From Mesobacillus sp. S13 (GTDB lineage Bacteria; Bacillota; Bacilli; Bacillales; Cytobacillaceae): a stretch of 64,000 bases of DNA. Under the pieces are notes generated by a model. It saw nothing but the letters and a program-made list of their open reading frames with translations, had not been told where the DNA came from and did no database searches. Where the stretch lies: contig NZ_CP084622.1 of NCBI RefSeq assembly GCF_020422885.1, forward strand, positions 3,119,001 to 3,183,000, in the 5' to 3' direction. The translations under genes were made by a program, and so were the position numbers. How positions within the stretch are numbered: position 1 is the stretch's first letter; the number at the start of each line of letters is the position of its first letter. This document shows, piece after piece, positions 28,343 through 38,172 of this stretch.

Positions 28343-28783
28343 TTAATTGCACAGCGCTTTGCTCTTTGACAGGTGCTTTTTCAAACGAATCTCTGTCCCA
28401 AAGCCGGGCTCTGATCTCACTTGTACTTCGTCCATGAAATTTTCCATAATCGTAAAGCCCATACCGGACCTTTCAAGCTCAGGCTTAGAGGTATACAGTG
28501 GCTGCATGGCTTCATCGATATCCGGAATCCCTATTCCTTCATCCCTGATCACCATTTCTACCATTCCATCCTCAAGCATCACAGAAATGAACACTTTTCC
28601 ATCTGGATTGCTTTCGTATCCATGAATAATCGCGTTCGTTACCGCTTCAGATACGACCGTCTTGATTTCGGTCAGTTCGTCCATCGTTGGGTCCAGCTGC
28701 GCAATGAAGGCAGCGACAGTGACGCGGGCGAAAGACTCGTTCTGGCTTAATGCGCTAAAATGAAGATTCATCTCATTCTTCAT
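28343..28783 (-). CDS. spoIIAB: Anti-sigma F factor and SpoIIAA kinase
   Basis: A 146-residue GHKL ATPase that binds SigF and phosphorylates SpoIIAA. ATP-binding boxes are visible: [14 protein letters not shown] (N box, near 45-58), [15 protein letters not shown] (G1) and [12 protein letters not shown] (G2). It sits between its partner genes spoIIAA (3-base gap) and sigF. Confidence 0.97.
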   Translation of the reverse strand: MKNEMNLHFSALSQNESFARVTVAAFIAQLDPTMDELTEIKTVVSEAVTNAIIHGYESNPDGKVFISVMLEDGMVEMVIRDEGIGIPDIDEAMQPLYTSKPELERSGMGFTIMENFMDEVQVRSEPGFGTEIRLKKHLSKSKALCN

Positions 28784-28786
28784 ATA

Positions 28787-29137
28787 TCAAGCAACCCCCA
28801 ATCTCTCTAATGCATATTCTTCTGTCGGTTCAAGACGGATAATCTTAAATAGTCCCGACATATCAAATAATCTCTTGATTGGCGGAGAAATTGCGCATAC
28901 AACCATTTCTCCATGAAGCTGCTTGATTTGTTTATACCTGCCTAAAACTACCCCAAGACCTGAACTATCCATAAATGTAAGATGTTCGAGGTTCAAGACA
29001 ATGTGGCGGACTTCTTCGTTTTCAAGGGCTTTTGTTGCCTGCTCGCGAAGCTGGTCTGCGGTATGGTGATCCAATTCACCACTTACTCGAATTAATAAGA
29101 CGTCATGCTTCACTTCGATATCAATGTTAAGACTCAC
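28787..29137 (-). CDS. spoIIAA: Anti-sigma F factor antagonist
   Basis: A 116-residue STAS-domain protein that frees SigF when dephosphorylated. The phospho-acceptor serine lies in [20 protein letters not shown] near residue 57-58. It is first in the spoIIA tricistron, behind a SigH-type promoter. Confidence 0.97.
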   Translation of the reverse strand: MSLNIDIEVKHDVLLIRVSGELDHHTADQLREQATKALENEEVRHIVLNLEHLTFMDSSGLGVVLGRYKQIKQLHGEMVVCAISPPIKRLFDMSGLFKIIRLEPTEEYALERLGVA

Positions 29138-29172
29138 TATCCAAAGCCTCCTTATCTGGTATAGTGAGTCAA

Positions 29173-29200
29173 ATTCTCCATTGATTCAGGCAAATCCTTC
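29173..29200 (-). promoter_or_regulatory. SigH-type promoter of spoIIAA-spoIIAB-sigF
   Basis: On the minus strand GAAGGATTT (29200-29192), 12 bases, GGAGAAT (29179-29173). Both elements fit the SigH consensus (RnAGGAwWW and RnnGAAT) fully. SigH with Spo0A drives this operon in B. subtilis. Confidence 0.8.
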
Positions 29201-29279
29201 TTAAGAACAAAACTAGTGCCCATTCGCTAAAACTAGATGGAATGGCAGAGTTTTCGACATTCTCTTTCAAAAATTCACA

Positions 29280-30458
29280 TTATTGCTGGCTTCCTGCTCT
29301 CGTAAACATTCCAAATGAGCGTTTATACAATGTCCACCAGCTAGCTTTTTCTACCGTCGCATCAGCAACAAGAGGTGTTTCAGCAAGAGTTTTGCCGTCT
29401 TTGACCAGTTTCAAAGTGCCTACCTTGTCACCTTTTTGGACAGGTGCTTTAAGGCTCTTATTCAAAGTGATTTTCTGCTTTACATCCTTGACGTCTGCAC
29501 CTTTTTTAGTCAATAGTGAGACACTTTCAGATGTGACAGCATTGATTGTCTTCTTGTCACCTTTGCTGATGGCTGCTTTACCAAGTGCATGGCCTTTCTT
29601 GAACATAGGATGTGTCTGGTATTGGCTGAAAGCATAATCCAGCATTTTCGTTACCTGTGCATTCCTTGCCTTGGAGGTTGGGGCTCCAAACACGACGGCA
29701 ATCGCACGCATGCCATCCTTTTGAGCTGTAGCCGTCAGGCAATATTTCGCCTCATTTGTAAATCCTGTTTTCAGTCCATCCACTCCTGGATAAAAACGAA
29801 CAAGCTTATTCGTATTGACCAGCCAGAATTTCTTTTCAGAATCCTCCCGGAGATAGTCTTCATACGTTCCAGTGAATTTAGTAATTTTTTCATATTTCAG
29901 CAACTCTTTTGCCATCATGGACATGTCATATGCTGAACTGTAATGACCATCGACAGGCAATCCGGTCGTGTTCTTGAATACTGTATTCTTCAAACCGAGC
30001 TCTTTTACTTTCTCATTCATCATTTTGACGAAAGCTTCTTCAGACCCGCCAATTCGTTCAGCCATGGCAACTGATGCATCATTTCCTGATCCGATTGCAA
30101 TTCCTTTCAGCAATTGCTCAACTGTCATTTCTTCTCCTGGCTCAAGGAAAATTTGTGAACCTCCCATAGAAGCAGCATATTCACTGGCCCGGACTTTTTC
30201 GTCCATTTTCAGCCTGCCTTCATCCAATGCTTCCATGATTAAGAGCATAGTCATGATTTTTGTCATGCTGGCTGGCGGGAGTTTTTCATGACTGTTTTTA
30301 TCAAATAAAACCTGACCAGTATCACGTTCAATCAAAATAGCTGAACTGGCATCATCAGCCAGTCCCGGGTCTCCCTCATTTGCGTACCCTATTGGGGATG
30401 TAATTGCAGCGCCCATCATAAAAACAAGCAGTATACTCGTCAACTTTTTCAGATTCAT
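29280..30458 (-). CDS. dacF: D-alanyl-D-alanine carboxypeptidase DacF
   Basis: A 392-residue exported penicillin-binding protein made in the forespore, helping set cortex cross-linking. A signal peptide (1-26, SPIGYANEG) is followed by SMTK (catalytic Ser near 62), SGN (near 121) and KTG (VDGLKTGFTNEAK near 233). The second of two close ATGs is used because it is 8 bases from AGGAGGG. The gene reads towards the spoIIA operon with no terminator in the 142-base gap, so read-through is likely. Confidence 0.94.
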   Translation of the reverse strand: MNLKKLTSILLVFMMGAAITSPIGYANEGDPGLADDASSAILIERDTGQVLFDKNSHEKLPPASMTKIMTMLLIMEALDEGRLKMDEKVRASEYAASMGGSQIFLEPGEEMTVEQLLKGIAIGSGNDASVAMAERIGGSEEAFVKMMNEKVKELGLKNTVFKNTTGLPVDGHYSSAYDMSMMAKELLKYEKITKFTGTYEDYLREDSEKKFWLVNTNKLVRFYPGVDGLKTGFTNEAKYCLTATAQKDGMRAIAVVFGAPTSKARNAQVTKMLDYAFSQYQTHPMFKKGHALGKAAISKGDKKTINAVTSESVSLLTKKGADVKDVKQKITLNKSLKAPVQKGDKVGTLKLVKDGKTLAETPLVADATVEKASWWTLYKRSFGMFTRAGSQQ

Positions 30459-30487
30459 GGCCATAACCCTCCTATCTTTATAGGGTC

Positions 30488-30517
30488 TATTTTTTCCAAC
30501 GAATCCATTTTTATACA
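30488..30517 (-). promoter_or_regulatory. SigF-type promoter of dacF
   Basis: On the minus strand TGTATA (30517-30512), 14 bases, GGAAAAAATA (30497-30488). This fits the SigF consensus at nine of ten -10 positions. dacF is a SigF target in B. subtilis. A 9-bp inverted repeat (AATCAAGGT / ACCTTGATT) lies just upstream at 30518-30542. Confidence 0.65.
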
Positions 30518-30551
30518 ATCAAGGTATATAAAACCTTGATTTTCTGCACAC

Positions 30552-30580
30552 AAAAAAGCGAAGAGTTGCCTCTTCGCTTC
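30552..30580 (-). terminator. Terminator of deoB-punA-pdp
   Basis: AAGCGAAGAG and CTCTTCGCTT form a stem followed by TTTTTG on the minus strand, after the pdp stop. Confidence 0.85.
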
Positions 30581-30593
30581 TTCCTGCATCTAT

Positions 30594-31898
30594 TTATTCA
30601 GTGATTTCTTCATGAACCAGAATAGGTGCTTCTACATGTTCACTTGTTACCTTAATATTTTCATACAGCATTTCCTTCACTTCATTTACATCCTCAAAGT
30701 TGCTATAGATTGTAAGAAGTGAATCGCCTTTTTCGACTTTATCGCCAATTTTCTTGCGCAATACCAAACCTACTGCGAGGTCGATTACAGATTCTTTCGT
30801 AGCTCTTCCTGCGCCAAGAAGCATAGCTGCTGTTCCTACTTCGTCAGCAATGATTTCAGAAACATATCCTGCCTCTTTTGCCTCAAGCTCAAAGGTGTAT
30901 TTTGCCTGAGGAAGCTTGCTTGGATCGTCGACAACCGAAGCATCTCCGCCCTGGGATGCCAGGAACACTTTGAATGTTTCAAGTGCGGTACCGTTCTTGA
31001 TCACTTCTTCCAGCTTGCTGCGTGCTTCTCCAAGAGATTCAGCTTTTCCAGCAAGGAATACCATGTGGCTGCCAAGCGTCAAGCAAAGTTCAGTCAGGTC
31101 TTCTGGACCTTCACCCTTCAATGTATCAATTGCTTCCTTAACTTCTAAAGCGTTACCGATTGCATATCCAAGCGGCTGGCTCATATCCGAAATGACAGCC
31201 ATCGTCCTGCGGCCAACATTATTACCGATTCGGACCATCGCCTTAGCCAATTCACGAGAATCATCGAGAGTCTTCATGAATGCGCCTGCACCTGTTTTAA
31301 CATCAAGGACGATCGCGTCAGCTCCAGCAGCGATTTTCTTGCTCATGATTGAGCTCGCAATCAATGGGATGCTGTCCACAGTAGCTGTTACATCTCGCAA
31401 TGAATAAAGCTTTTTATCAGCCGGAGTCAGGTTTCCGCTTTGGCCGATGACGGCAATTTTATTTTTATTTACAAGATTGATGAATTCATCATTATCGATT
31501 TCAACATGGAAGCCTTCAACAGCCTCCAGCTTGTCGATTGTCCCTCCTGTGTGGCCAAGCCCGCGTCCGGACATTTTTGCGACCGGTACACCTAAAGCTG
31601 CTACTAAAGGTCCTAAAACAAGAGTCGTCGTATCACCTACACCGCCTGTAGAGTGCTTGTCGACTTTCACGCCTTCAATGGCTGATAAATCAATCTGGTC
31701 CCCAGATTTCACCATGGCCATTGTAAGGTCTGCACGCTCTTTTTCCGTCATGCCCTGGAAAAAAATTGCCATTGTCAGGGCACTTACCTGATAGTCTGGA
31801 ATCGATCCATCCGTGTAGCCTTCAACAAAAAATCGGATCTCTTCAGTTGATAATTCATGCCCGTCACGTTTTTTCTCGATAACGTCAACCATTCTCAT
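30594..31898 (-). CDS. pdp: Pyrimidine-nucleoside phosphorylase
   Basis: A 434-residue enzyme splitting uridine, thymidine and deoxyuridine with phosphate. The thymidine-phosphorylase signature [18 protein letters not shown] near 109-126 is intact, with the phosphate loop [13 protein letters not shown] near 80-92. The start [13 protein letters not shown] matches Bacillus Pdp. Last gene of the deoB-punA-pdp operon, and it precedes the dacF promoter. Confidence 0.95.
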   Translation of the reverse strand: MRMVDVIEKKRDGHELSTEEIRFFVEGYTDGSIPDYQVSALTMAIFFQGMTEKERADLTMAMVKSGDQIDLSAIEGVKVDKHSTGGVGDTTTLVLGPLVAALGVPVAKMSGRGLGHTGGTIDKLEAVEGFHVEIDNDEFINLVNKNKIAVIGQSGNLTPADKKLYSLRDVTATVDSIPLIASSIMSKKIAAGADAIVLDVKTGAGAFMKTLDDSRELAKAMVRIGNNVGRRTMAVISDMSQPLGYAIGNALEVKEAIDTLKGEGPEDLTELCLTLGSHMVFLAGKAESLGEARSKLEEVIKNGTALETFKVFLASQGGDASVVDDPSKLPQAKYTFELEAKEAGYVSEIIADEVGTAAMLLGAGRATKESVIDLAVGLVLRKKIGDKVEKGDSLLTIYSNFEDVNEVKEMLYENIKVTSEHVEAPILVHEEITE

Positions 31899-31943
31899 CC
31901 TTATCACCACTTATCATTATTTAGCCGGTAAGCTATTGATTTC

Positions 31944-32762
31944 TTATCCTAACGTTTTTACAATCTCATTTACGAGTAAAAGGAAGTTTGATTTCACTTT
32001 TTCAGTCGTTTCGATTACCTCATCATGGCTTAAAGGCTGATCAAGGATCCCTGCTGCCATATTAGATATACAAGAAATGCCGAGCACTTCAAGTCCTGAA
32101 TGCTTAGCAACGATCACTTCCGGTACTGTGGACATTCCGACTGCATCACCGCCCATTGTACGGATCATTCGTACTTCTGCAGGTGTTTCGTAAACTGGTC
32201 CAGGGTTACCGACATATACTCCCTCTTTGAGTGTGAGGTTGTTCTTATCAGCAACTTCTTTCGCAACTCCTCTTAATTTCTTGGAGTAAGCTTCACTCAT
32301 ATCCGGGAAGCGTACGCCAAAACGGGAATCATTTGGCCCAATAAGCGGATTCGTTCCCATATTGTTGATATGGTCAGTAATGATCATTAAATCGCCAGGC
32401 TCGAAGCTTTCGTTCACACCGCCAGCAGCGTTCGTAACAATCAGCTTATCAATTCCCAGTTCCTTCATCACGCGCACTGGAAAAGTAACCTTATCCATAC
32501 TATAGCCTTCGTAATAATGGAAACGTCCTTGCATCGCAATCACTTCCACACCGCTGAGCTGTCCGCAGACCAATTGTCCTGCATGGCCTTCTACAGTCGA
32601 AACCGGGAACCCCGGGATTTCGTTGTAAGGAATCTTAACCGGGTTCTCGATATCATCCGCAAGTACGCCTAGCCCTGAACCGAGAATCAACCCAATTTTC
32701 GGCTGCTTCTTCAGTTTGTCATTAATAAAAGATACTGCATTTTGAATGTAATTGTAATCCAT
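31944..32762 (-). CDS. punA: Purine-nucleoside phosphorylase
   Basis: A 272-residue trimeric-type (PNP/MTAP class 2) enzyme that splits inosine and guanosine. Motifs include [17 protein letters not shown] near 22-38, [10 protein letters not shown] near 57, [10 protein letters not shown] near 78 and [17 protein letters not shown] near 109. The ATG at 32762 has GGAGTG upstream. It follows deoB by 12 bases. Confidence 0.93.
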   Translation of the reverse strand: MDYNYIQNAVSFINDKLKKQPKIGLILGSGLGVLADDIENPVKIPYNEIPGFPVSTVEGHAGQLVCGQLSGVEVIAMQGRFHYYEGYSMDKVTFPVRVMKELGIDKLIVTNAAGGVNESFEPGDLMIITDHINNMGTNPLIGPNDSRFGVRFPDMSEAYSKKLRGVAKEVADKNNLTLKEGVYVGNPGPVYETPAEVRMIRTMGGDAVGMSTVPEVIVAKHSGLEVLGISCISNMAAGILDQPLSHDEVIETTEKVKSNFLLLVNEIVKTLG

Positions 32763-32774
32763 AACATCCACTCC

Positions 32775-33956
32775 TTATTTCAATTCATTTAGAAAGCTTG
32801 TTCCGTGGTCCGGCATTTTCACATTAAAGTTTTCAGCAACAGTTGCACCGATATCTGCAAATGTTTTACGGACAGGCAGTTCTTTTCCTTCGTTCATTCC
32901 TTTTGAATAGACGAGGAGCGGCACAAATTCACGTGTATGGTCTGTTCCGTGATGAACCGGATCATTTCCGTGGTCAGCCGTAATGATAAGCAGATCGTCT
33001 TCTTTCAATTTCTCGAATACCTCAGGAAGACGTGCATCGTATTCTTCCAGCGCCTTGCCATACCCTTCAGGATCGCGGCGATGTCCGAACAAAGCATCAA
33101 AATCCACAAGGTTCAGGAAGCTCAAGCCTGTAAAATCCTGATCCAGTGTCTGCAGCAATTTATCCATTCCGTCCATATTGGAAACTGTGCGAAGAGAATC
33201 AGTTACACCTTCCCCATCATAAATATCAGAGATTTTACCGATGGCCAATACGTCAAGTCCTGCGTCCTTCAGTTCATTCATGACTGTTCTTCCAAATGGC
33301 TTCAGTGCATAGTCATGGCGGTTGGATGTTCGTTTGAAGTCTCCAGGTTCACCAATGAATGGTCTGGCGATGACCCTTCCTACCATGTATTTCTCATCAA
33401 GTGTCAATTCCCTGGCAATCTTACAAATATCATAAAGCTCTTCAATAGGGATGATTTCTTCGTGAGCAGCAATCTGAAGCACTGAATCAGCTGAAGTATA
33501 AACGATCAATGCTCCTGTCTTCATGTGCTCTTCGCCAAGCTCAACAAGGATTTCCGTTCCACTTGCCGGCTTGTTCCCGATGACTTTCCTGCCAGTTCGT
33601 GTTTCAAGCTCAGATATCAATTCATCCGGGAATCCATCAGGGAATACCTGGAATGGTGTCTGGATATTCAGGCCCATGATCTCCCAGTGGCCAGTCATTG
33701 TATCTTTGCCGTTAGAAGCCTCTTCCATCTTTGTGAAGTAAGCCAGTGGCTTATCTGCTGGAGTGATTCCTTTGATCGCCTCGATGTTACTAAGGCCGAG
33801 TTTGCCCATATTCGGCATGTTCAGGCCATTCATTCTTTCTCCGATATGGCCCAGTGTATGGGAACCTTTATCTCCAAACTTTTCAGCGTCCGGGGCTTCA
33901 CCAATCCCGACTGAATCCATGACGATCAAGAACACTCTTTTATATGTAGTCGACAT
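32775..33956 (-). CDS. deoB: Phosphopentomutase
   Basis: A 393-residue alkaline-phosphatase-superfamily enzyme interconverting (deoxy)ribose-1- and 5-phosphate. Metal-site motifs: [13 protein letters not shown] near 11-23, the phosphothreonine region [13 protein letters not shown] near 83-95, and the C-terminal [17 protein letters not shown] near 325-341. Also called drm. It leads the nucleoside salvage operon. Upstream are a cre-like site and a 16-bp palindrome. Confidence 0.96.
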   Translation of the reverse strand: MSTTYKRVFLIVMDSVGIGEAPDAEKFGDKGSHTLGHIGERMNGLNMPNMGKLGLSNIEAIKGITPADKPLAYFTKMEEASNGKDTMTGHWEIMGLNIQTPFQVFPDGFPDELISELETRTGRKVIGNKPASGTEILVELGEEHMKTGALIVYTSADSVLQIAAHEEIIPIEELYDICKIARELTLDEKYMVGRVIARPFIGEPGDFKRTSNRHDYALKPFGRTVMNELKDAGLDVLAIGKISDIYDGEGVTDSLRTVSNMDGMDKLLQTLDQDFTGLSFLNLVDFDALFGHRRDPEGYGKALEEYDARLPEVFEKLKEDDLLIITADHGNDPVHHGTDHTREFVPLLVYSKGMNEGKELPVRKTFADIGATVAENFNVKMPDHGTSFLNELK

Positions 33957-34039
33957 TCCTTCTCCTCCTTAAAATGGTGAATGCGTTACTAACCTTTTTC
34001 ACAATTTTATGATACCCTTTTTTATTTCAGATAACCGAA

Positions 34040-34053
34040 TGCTTGCGTTTTCA
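34040..34053 (-). promoter_or_regulatory. Candidate CcpA (cre) site upstream of deoB
   Basis: On the minus strand TGAAAACGCAAGCA matches 13 of 14 positions of the cre consensus. It lies 84 bases before the deoB start and fits catabolite control of nucleoside use. Regulation is inferred. Confidence 0.55.
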
Positions 34054-34055
34054 TT

Positions 34056-34071
34056 TGTCAGAAGTCTGACA
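34056..34071. promoter_or_regulatory. 16-bp palindrome upstream of deoB (candidate operator)
   Basis: TGTCAGA and TCTGACA arms flank two central bases, a perfect 7-bp dyad, two bases from the cre-like site. It is the size of a dimeric repressor site, perhaps GntR- or DeoR-like; the binder is unknown. Confidence 0.5.
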
Positions 34072-34103
34072 TCATCATTGTACTAAATTTAAATAAAATT
34101 ACA

Positions 34104-34134
34104 AGAAAAAAAGCCGACTTTTAGCCGGCCTTTT
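34104..34134 (-). terminator. Terminator downstream of xerD
   Basis: GCCGGCT and AGTCGGC arms are followed by TTTTTTTC on the minus strand, about 90 bases after the xerD stop. Confidence 0.8.
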
Positions 34135-34221
34135 ATGACAATTCTATGAAACTATTATCCTATTGCGTGAATCGCAGCCTTCATCGGTCAATGCATTAAA
34201 CACGGAAGGCATCCCGCTGTG

Positions 34222-35115
34222 TTAAGCACGGGGGTGGAATTTTGTATAGACATCCTTTAATCTTGTCTTCGTGACATGGGTATAGATCTGGGTTGTCGAG
34301 ATGTCCGCATGGCCCAGCATCTCTTGTACAGCGCGAAGATCGGCGCCATTTTCCAGCAGGTGAGTGGCAAATGAATGTCTCATCGTATGAGGGGTCAGCT
34401 CTTTTTCAATTCCCGCTTCTGTCGCAAGACGTTTGAGGATTTTCCAAAAACCCTGACGTGATAGGCCCTTCCCATGGTGATTCAAAAATAAAGAGTCATC
34501 TTTATGTTTTTTTGATATAAGTTTCGGACGGCCCTTTTCAAGATATTGCTCAATTGCATCTGAAGCAGTTTTGCCAATAGGAATGATCCTTTCCTTGCTG
34601 CCTTTCCCCATGCAGCGGACAAATCCCATAGTCAGGTGGACGTCTGATAATTTCAGTCCTATCAGCTCGCTCACACGGATTCCGGTAGCATACATCATTT
34701 CCAGCATCGCCTTGTCCCGATAGCCAAAATGGTCAGTCAGTTTCGGGCTGTCGAGAAGTGTCTCTACCTCTTCCATACTCAATACCTTGGGCAAAGACCG
34801 TTCATGCTGAGGACTCTCGATGTGAACCGTGGGATCATGGTCGACCGCCTTTTCCCTCAGCAAGAAATGATGGAAAGCCCTGATTGAGGCAATATGTCTT
34901 GCCAGTGTCTTTGACGATTTTCCTGTGTCTTTCAAATGACCCAGGAAATGAACAATTTGAGGACGTTGTACACCGTTTAAGTCCCCAAGCTGTTCAACAT
35001 TTTTAAGATATGTGATATAACTGTTCAAGTCACGTTTATAGGACACGATCGTGTTCTTCGAAAGCCCTTTTTCAACAACTAAAAAGTGGATAAAGTCGTC
35101 AAGCCTGTCTTCCAT
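34222..35115 (-). CDS. xerD: Site-specific tyrosine recombinase XerD
   Basis: A 297-residue recombinase that with XerC resolves chromosome dimers at dif. An N-terminal SAM-like core-binding domain (1-90) precedes the catalytic domain with Arg in [17 protein letters not shown] near 147, the [17 protein letters not shown] box (HxxR, near 243) and the nucleophile Tyr in TQIYTHVTK near 278. Known as RipX or XerD in Bacillus, next to fur as here. No integrase-linked cargo is present, so this is the housekeeping copy. Confidence 0.95.
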   Translation of the reverse strand: MEDRLDDFIHFLVVEKGLSKNTIVSYKRDLNSYITYLKNVEQLGDLNGVQRPQIVHFLGHLKDTGKSSKTLARHIASIRAFHHFLLREKAVDHDPTVHIESPQHERSLPKVLSMEEVETLLDSPKLTDHFGYRDKAMLEMMYATGIRVSELIGLKLSDVHLTMGFVRCMGKGSKERIIPIGKTASDAIEQYLEKGRPKLISKKHKDDSLFLNHHGKGLSRQGFWKILKRLATEAGIEKELTPHTMRHSFATHLLENGADLRAVQEMLGHADISTTQIYTHVTKTRLKDVYTKFHPRA

Positions 35116-35120
35116 TCTTA

Positions 35121-35348
35121 TTACTCCCCATTCAGATAAAACAGTAGAAGCCTTTCAAACATACTTCCCTTTTCTTCATCAAAAGTTCCTGACACCTTTA
35201 TAGCCGCTCCTTCTGGTGCGTCATATCGATGATAACTCTCATACTCTTCGTTAATCCACATGATACCATAATAAAATAAGATTGTGCATCCAGTGAATAA
35301 TATAAACACCTTTAATGTATGCAGGACCAATCCAAACCACGATTTCAT
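35121..35348 (-). CDS. yqzK: YqzK family small membrane protein (DUF4227)
   Basis: A 75-residue protein with one span near 10-32 ([20 protein letters not shown]) and an acidic tail. The family is conserved between fur and xerD in Bacillus; its function is unknown. GGAGGCAAG before the ATG at 35348 supports this start over a longer frame. Confidence 0.85.
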   Translation of the reverse strand: MKSWFGLVLHTLKVFILFTGCTILFYYGIMWINEEYESYHRYDAPEGAAIKVSGTFDEEKGSMFERLLLFYLNGE

Positions 35349-35493
35349 TTTTCTTGCCTCCAAACCGACACATAGAACAAGGGATGCCCCTTTTTCAGAG
35401 TCCGTCATGTTCTATTCGACTATACTTAATACTAATCTGTATGCCTATTTGGACAAGAATTATACCTAATGCTAAGGCAATTTCACGAGAAAA

Positions 35494-35526
35494 TAAAAAA
35501 CCCTTCTTCAATGGAAAAAGGGTTTT
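35494..35526 (-). terminator. Terminator of fur
   Basis: AAAACCCTT and AAGGGTTTT arms are followed by TTATTTTC on the minus strand, at the end of fur. Confidence 0.75.
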
Positions 35527-35530
35527 GGAA

Positions 35531-35992
35531 TCATTCATCAGTTTCAGTTGTTTCTTTTTCCTGACATCTATGGCAAATGCCGTGGAAAGTCAGGCGGTGA
35601 TCTTTGATTTTAAAATTCCAGTCTCTTTCAACGATCTCTTCCACATCTTCAAGAAGGTCGTCCTGGATTTCATCCACTGCTCCGCATTCGATGCAGACGA
35701 GATGATGGTGGAAATGGGCAGCGCCTTCCTGGCGGAGATCGTAACGAGATACACCATCGCCGAAGTTGATCTTATCGACAATTTTCAGTTCAGTCAGCAG
35801 TTCAAGTGTCCGGTATACTGTTGCCAAACCGATCTCAGGAGATTTCTCTTTGACAAGCAAATAAACATCTTCCGCGCTCAAGTGGTCTTCTTCATGTTCA
35901 AGCAACACGCGAACAGTAGCTTCACGCTGCGGCGTTAATTTATAGCTGGACGAATGCAGCTGTTTCTTGATTCTCTCAATTCTGTTTTCCAT
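35531..35992 (-). CDS. fur: Ferric uptake regulator Fur
   Basis: A 153-residue metal-dependent repressor of iron uptake genes. The N-terminal winged helix (SSYKLTPQREATVRVLLEHE) and the GLATVYRTLELLTEL recognition region are intact. The metal site HFHHHLVCIECG near 95-106 and the CHRC pair near the C-terminus complete the family pattern. The start MENRIERIKKQL matches Bacillus Fur. Confidence 0.96.
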   Translation of the reverse strand: MENRIERIKKQLHSSSYKLTPQREATVRVLLEHEEDHLSAEDVYLLVKEKSPEIGLATVYRTLELLTELKIVDKINFGDGVSRYDLRQEGAAHFHHHLVCIECGAVDEIQDDLLEDVEEIVERDWNFKIKDHRLTFHGICHRCQEKETTETDE

Positions 35993-36107
35993 TTCGATAA
36001 CTCTCACTCCCCCGCCACTATTCTTATATTATATCAGAAGGGGAATGAGATTCAAAATAAAATTATTACAAATAAGAAACAATAGTTATTTTCTTTTAGT
36101 AATTACT

Positions 36108-36749
36108 TTAATTAACGGAGTTGATGACCGCCTTCAACAGTGCTGGAGACAAATACGCCTCCACTCCTGCCGCCATAGCCAGGAAAACAAGCGCAGCGAC
36201 AAACGCAAAGATATATCTGAAGAATTGCGGCATGATTGGCTGGTTGATTTTCTTCATAAATTGGTTCCTGATCATTTTCAATGAAAAAGTCACCGCCATT
36301 GTTGCTGTTATGATGAATACCGGGATAATAATGAAGTTTTGCGGAAGGATGGAAACAAAAGATAAAAGAAATCCGTCCCATTGCATCTGGTTAACAAGAA
36401 AGCCGACCGTGAAGCCAACAACCATCCCTTTCATGAAAAGCAGAATCAGTATGACTGGAAGCCCTATGATTGAAACTCCAAGAATCCAGATCAGTCCAAT
36501 GAATTTCCCATTGTGTAAAAAGCTTTGCAAAAATAAATCTTTTCCGTCCGCTACTTTTCCGGATGCGGCCTGGCCAAAGAACTGCGATAAATAATAGAAT
36601 AAATCCTCTTTTTGAGTGAAGCTGAGGCTATTCACTATTATGGCCCCAAATATGACTCCCATCAAAAACAGGACAATGACAAAAAGATAGATTGAGGAAT
36701 ATTCTCTTAAATGGGTTACTGCGACGTCCTGGTACCTTCGTTTCTTCAT
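36108..36749 (-). CDS. spoIIM: Stage II sporulation protein M
   Basis: A 213-residue membrane protein with about five spans, part of the SpoIIDMP peptidoglycan-degrading machine that drives engulfment. The start MKKRRYQDVAVTHLREYSSI suits the family, and SpoIIM is found upstream of fur in Bacillus. An upstream frame extension lacks a ribosome site. Confidence 0.92.
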   Translation of the reverse strand: MKKRRYQDVAVTHLREYSSIYLFVIVLFLMGVIFGAIIVNSLSFTQKEDLFYYLSQFFGQAASGKVADGKDLFLQSFLHNGKFIGLIWILGVSIIGLPVILILLFMKGMVVGFTVGFLVNQMQWDGFLLSFVSILPQNFIIIPVFIITATMAVTFSLKMIRNQFMKKINQPIMPQFFRYIFAFVAALVFLAMAAGVEAYLSPALLKAVINSVN

Positions 36750-36846
36750 CTCTTTTCCTCCTGCATATTGGTTACTTACTATCATCATATGCATGGACAG
36801 AGAGTCTATGACTGCAAAGCTTTCAATTTCCGATTTAATAGAAAAC

Positions 36847-36968
36847 GAAAAGCGTAAGCTCCTTGGTCAGTCCCGACAAGCGTCTCGAGCTGCTCAAAGC
36901 TAACGCTTTTCTCAAGATACTCGTGGGAGCACTCTTGGGGATGAAAGCTGGCTAGACGCTGGAGCTGG
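36847..36968. repeat. Dispersed ~122 bp element, copy 1
   Basis: This stretch aligns along its whole length with 45842-45964: both begin GAAAAGCGTAAG and end CGCTGGAGCTGGA, sharing CTCGAGCTGCTCAAAGCTAA internally. Short inverted ends (AGCGCC and GGCGCT in the other copy) are seen. It sits between spoIIM and the yqxK terminator. From memory, sequences of this type recur in Bacillaceae intergenic regions. Confidence 0.85.
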
Positions 36969-36970
36969 AA

Positions 36971-37003
36971 ACAAAAATCCGGCCATTTCACATGACCGGA
37001 TTC
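36971..37003 (-). terminator. Terminator of nudF-yqxK
   Basis: AATCCGGTCAT and ATGGCCGGATT arms are followed by TTTGTTTC on the minus strand. Confidence 0.8.
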
Positions 37004-37005
37004 AT

Positions 37006-38172
37006 TTAATCAGTTATCTTACCGTATTTTCCTCCACCGCCTGCGTGAAACGCAAGTTGGCCTTTTCTAGCCTTATCTATCGTTATAGCAGTTTTTTCAG
37101 GAATGACCTGTTTTAAGGAGTCAAATGGCACTGAATGAAGGACGGCCATTTCTGTACCAAAATGATTCATGAGCTTTTCTAGCATTTTCGGACCCAGCCC
37201 TGGTATGAATTCGAGCGGCACCTGGTGGATATATGGTGGCCTTTCATCATAATTATTTTCCTCAGAAGTCCTTAGTTCCAGTATTCTGTCAGCAACACCC
37301 TTTATCTTTTTATCAGATCCGCAAACAGAGCACGCTTCATCAAATACTGGACTGTATGTAAGGCAATCTGCACAGACCGTGCGGTGATACTTTCCGAGCT
37401 GAGGATCCAGACCATAATTTGCTCTGATCCCCCTGCCTTCCGCTTTGCTTAGTGCAAGTCCCAGTTCTCGGAAAGATGGTTCAGCCATTACAATCTTCTG
37501 GTATTCTCTCGCGATTTTTGCAAGTGAATGGGCGTCGGAATTCGTCACGAACGTATAACGGTGAAGCTCAGCCAGCTGGTCTGCCATGTTTGTATCTGAG
37601 CTTAAGCCTAATTCAATTCCATCAATCAGGTCTGCATCGAACACCTCTGCAAGAGAATTCCTGACCCCTTTTCCGTATAAGCTTTTAAAGGGCGTAAATA
37701 CATGAGCAGGGATGAAAATACCACTAAGTTCCTTAACCTTTTTTTGCAAAACATGGCCAGAAACATACACTCTTTGGGAGCTCAAATGAATATTTTTCAA
37801 GTGGTTTGCGAGCCAATCTGAAAAAGTTCTCATCTTTTGGAGAGTTGGCAGATAGCATAATACATGAATTGGACCCTGAGTGCTTTCATCATTTATCTCA
37901 AGCTCGGAACCAAGGATCACACTCATCCCGCCATAATTCAGTCCACCCTCTGGATGTTCCTGCAGCTCACCTGCTTTAAGCAACTCTTCCATTTCATCTA
38001 ACACTTCCGGTGAATGGCTGTCAATGACCCCGATCATATTCAATCCTTTATAATCCCTTGCGTGGCGGATTATATTGCTGAATGTGAGTGATTTTGCACC
38101 CGTGATTTTAACAGCTCTTCCTGATCTCGCCCTGCCAATATGGATGTGCAGATCAACGAAGTATTCCTCCAT
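37006..38172 (-). CDS. yqxK: Endonuclease Q family protein (YqxK)
   Basis: A 388-residue protein with a PHP nuclease domain (DLHIHIGRARSGRAVKITG near 7-25; TNSDAHSLAKIAREYQK near 208), a zinc-finger of four cysteines (CADC...CSVCG near 271-290), and a C-terminal helix-hairpin-helix (EFIPGLGPKMLEKLMNHFG near 328). Endonuclease Q cuts 5' of deaminated or abasic bases in archaea and some Bacillus, so a DNA repair role is likely. It starts at the base after the nudF stop codon. Confidence 0.88.
   Translation of the reverse strand: MEEYFVDLHIHIGRARSGRAVKITGAKSLTFSNIIRHARDYKGLNMIGVIDSHSPEVLDEMEELLKAGELQEHPEGGLNYGGMSVILGSELEINDESTQGPIHVLCYLPTLQKMRTFSDWLANHLKNIHLSSQRVYVSGHVLQKKVKELSGIFIPAHVFTPFKSLYGKGVRNSLAEVFDADLIDGIELGLSSDTNMADQLAELHRYTFVTNSDAHSLAKIAREYQKIVMAEPSFRELGLALSKAEGRGIRANYGLDPQLGKYHRTVCADCLTYSPVFDEACSVCGSDKKIKGVADRILELRTSEENNYDERPPYIHQVPLEFIPGLGPKMLEKLMNHFGTEMAVLHSVPFDSLKQVIPEKTAITIDKARKGQLAFHAGGGGKYGKITD

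Noticed and set aside
34222..35115. xerD as a sign of an integrated element
   Set aside because: It is the housekeeping copy in its usual place beside yqzK and fur, with no att duplication or phage genes nearby.
36806..36991. 61-residue minus-strand frame
   Set aside because: It is the dispersed 122 bp element read as protein, with no ribosome site.
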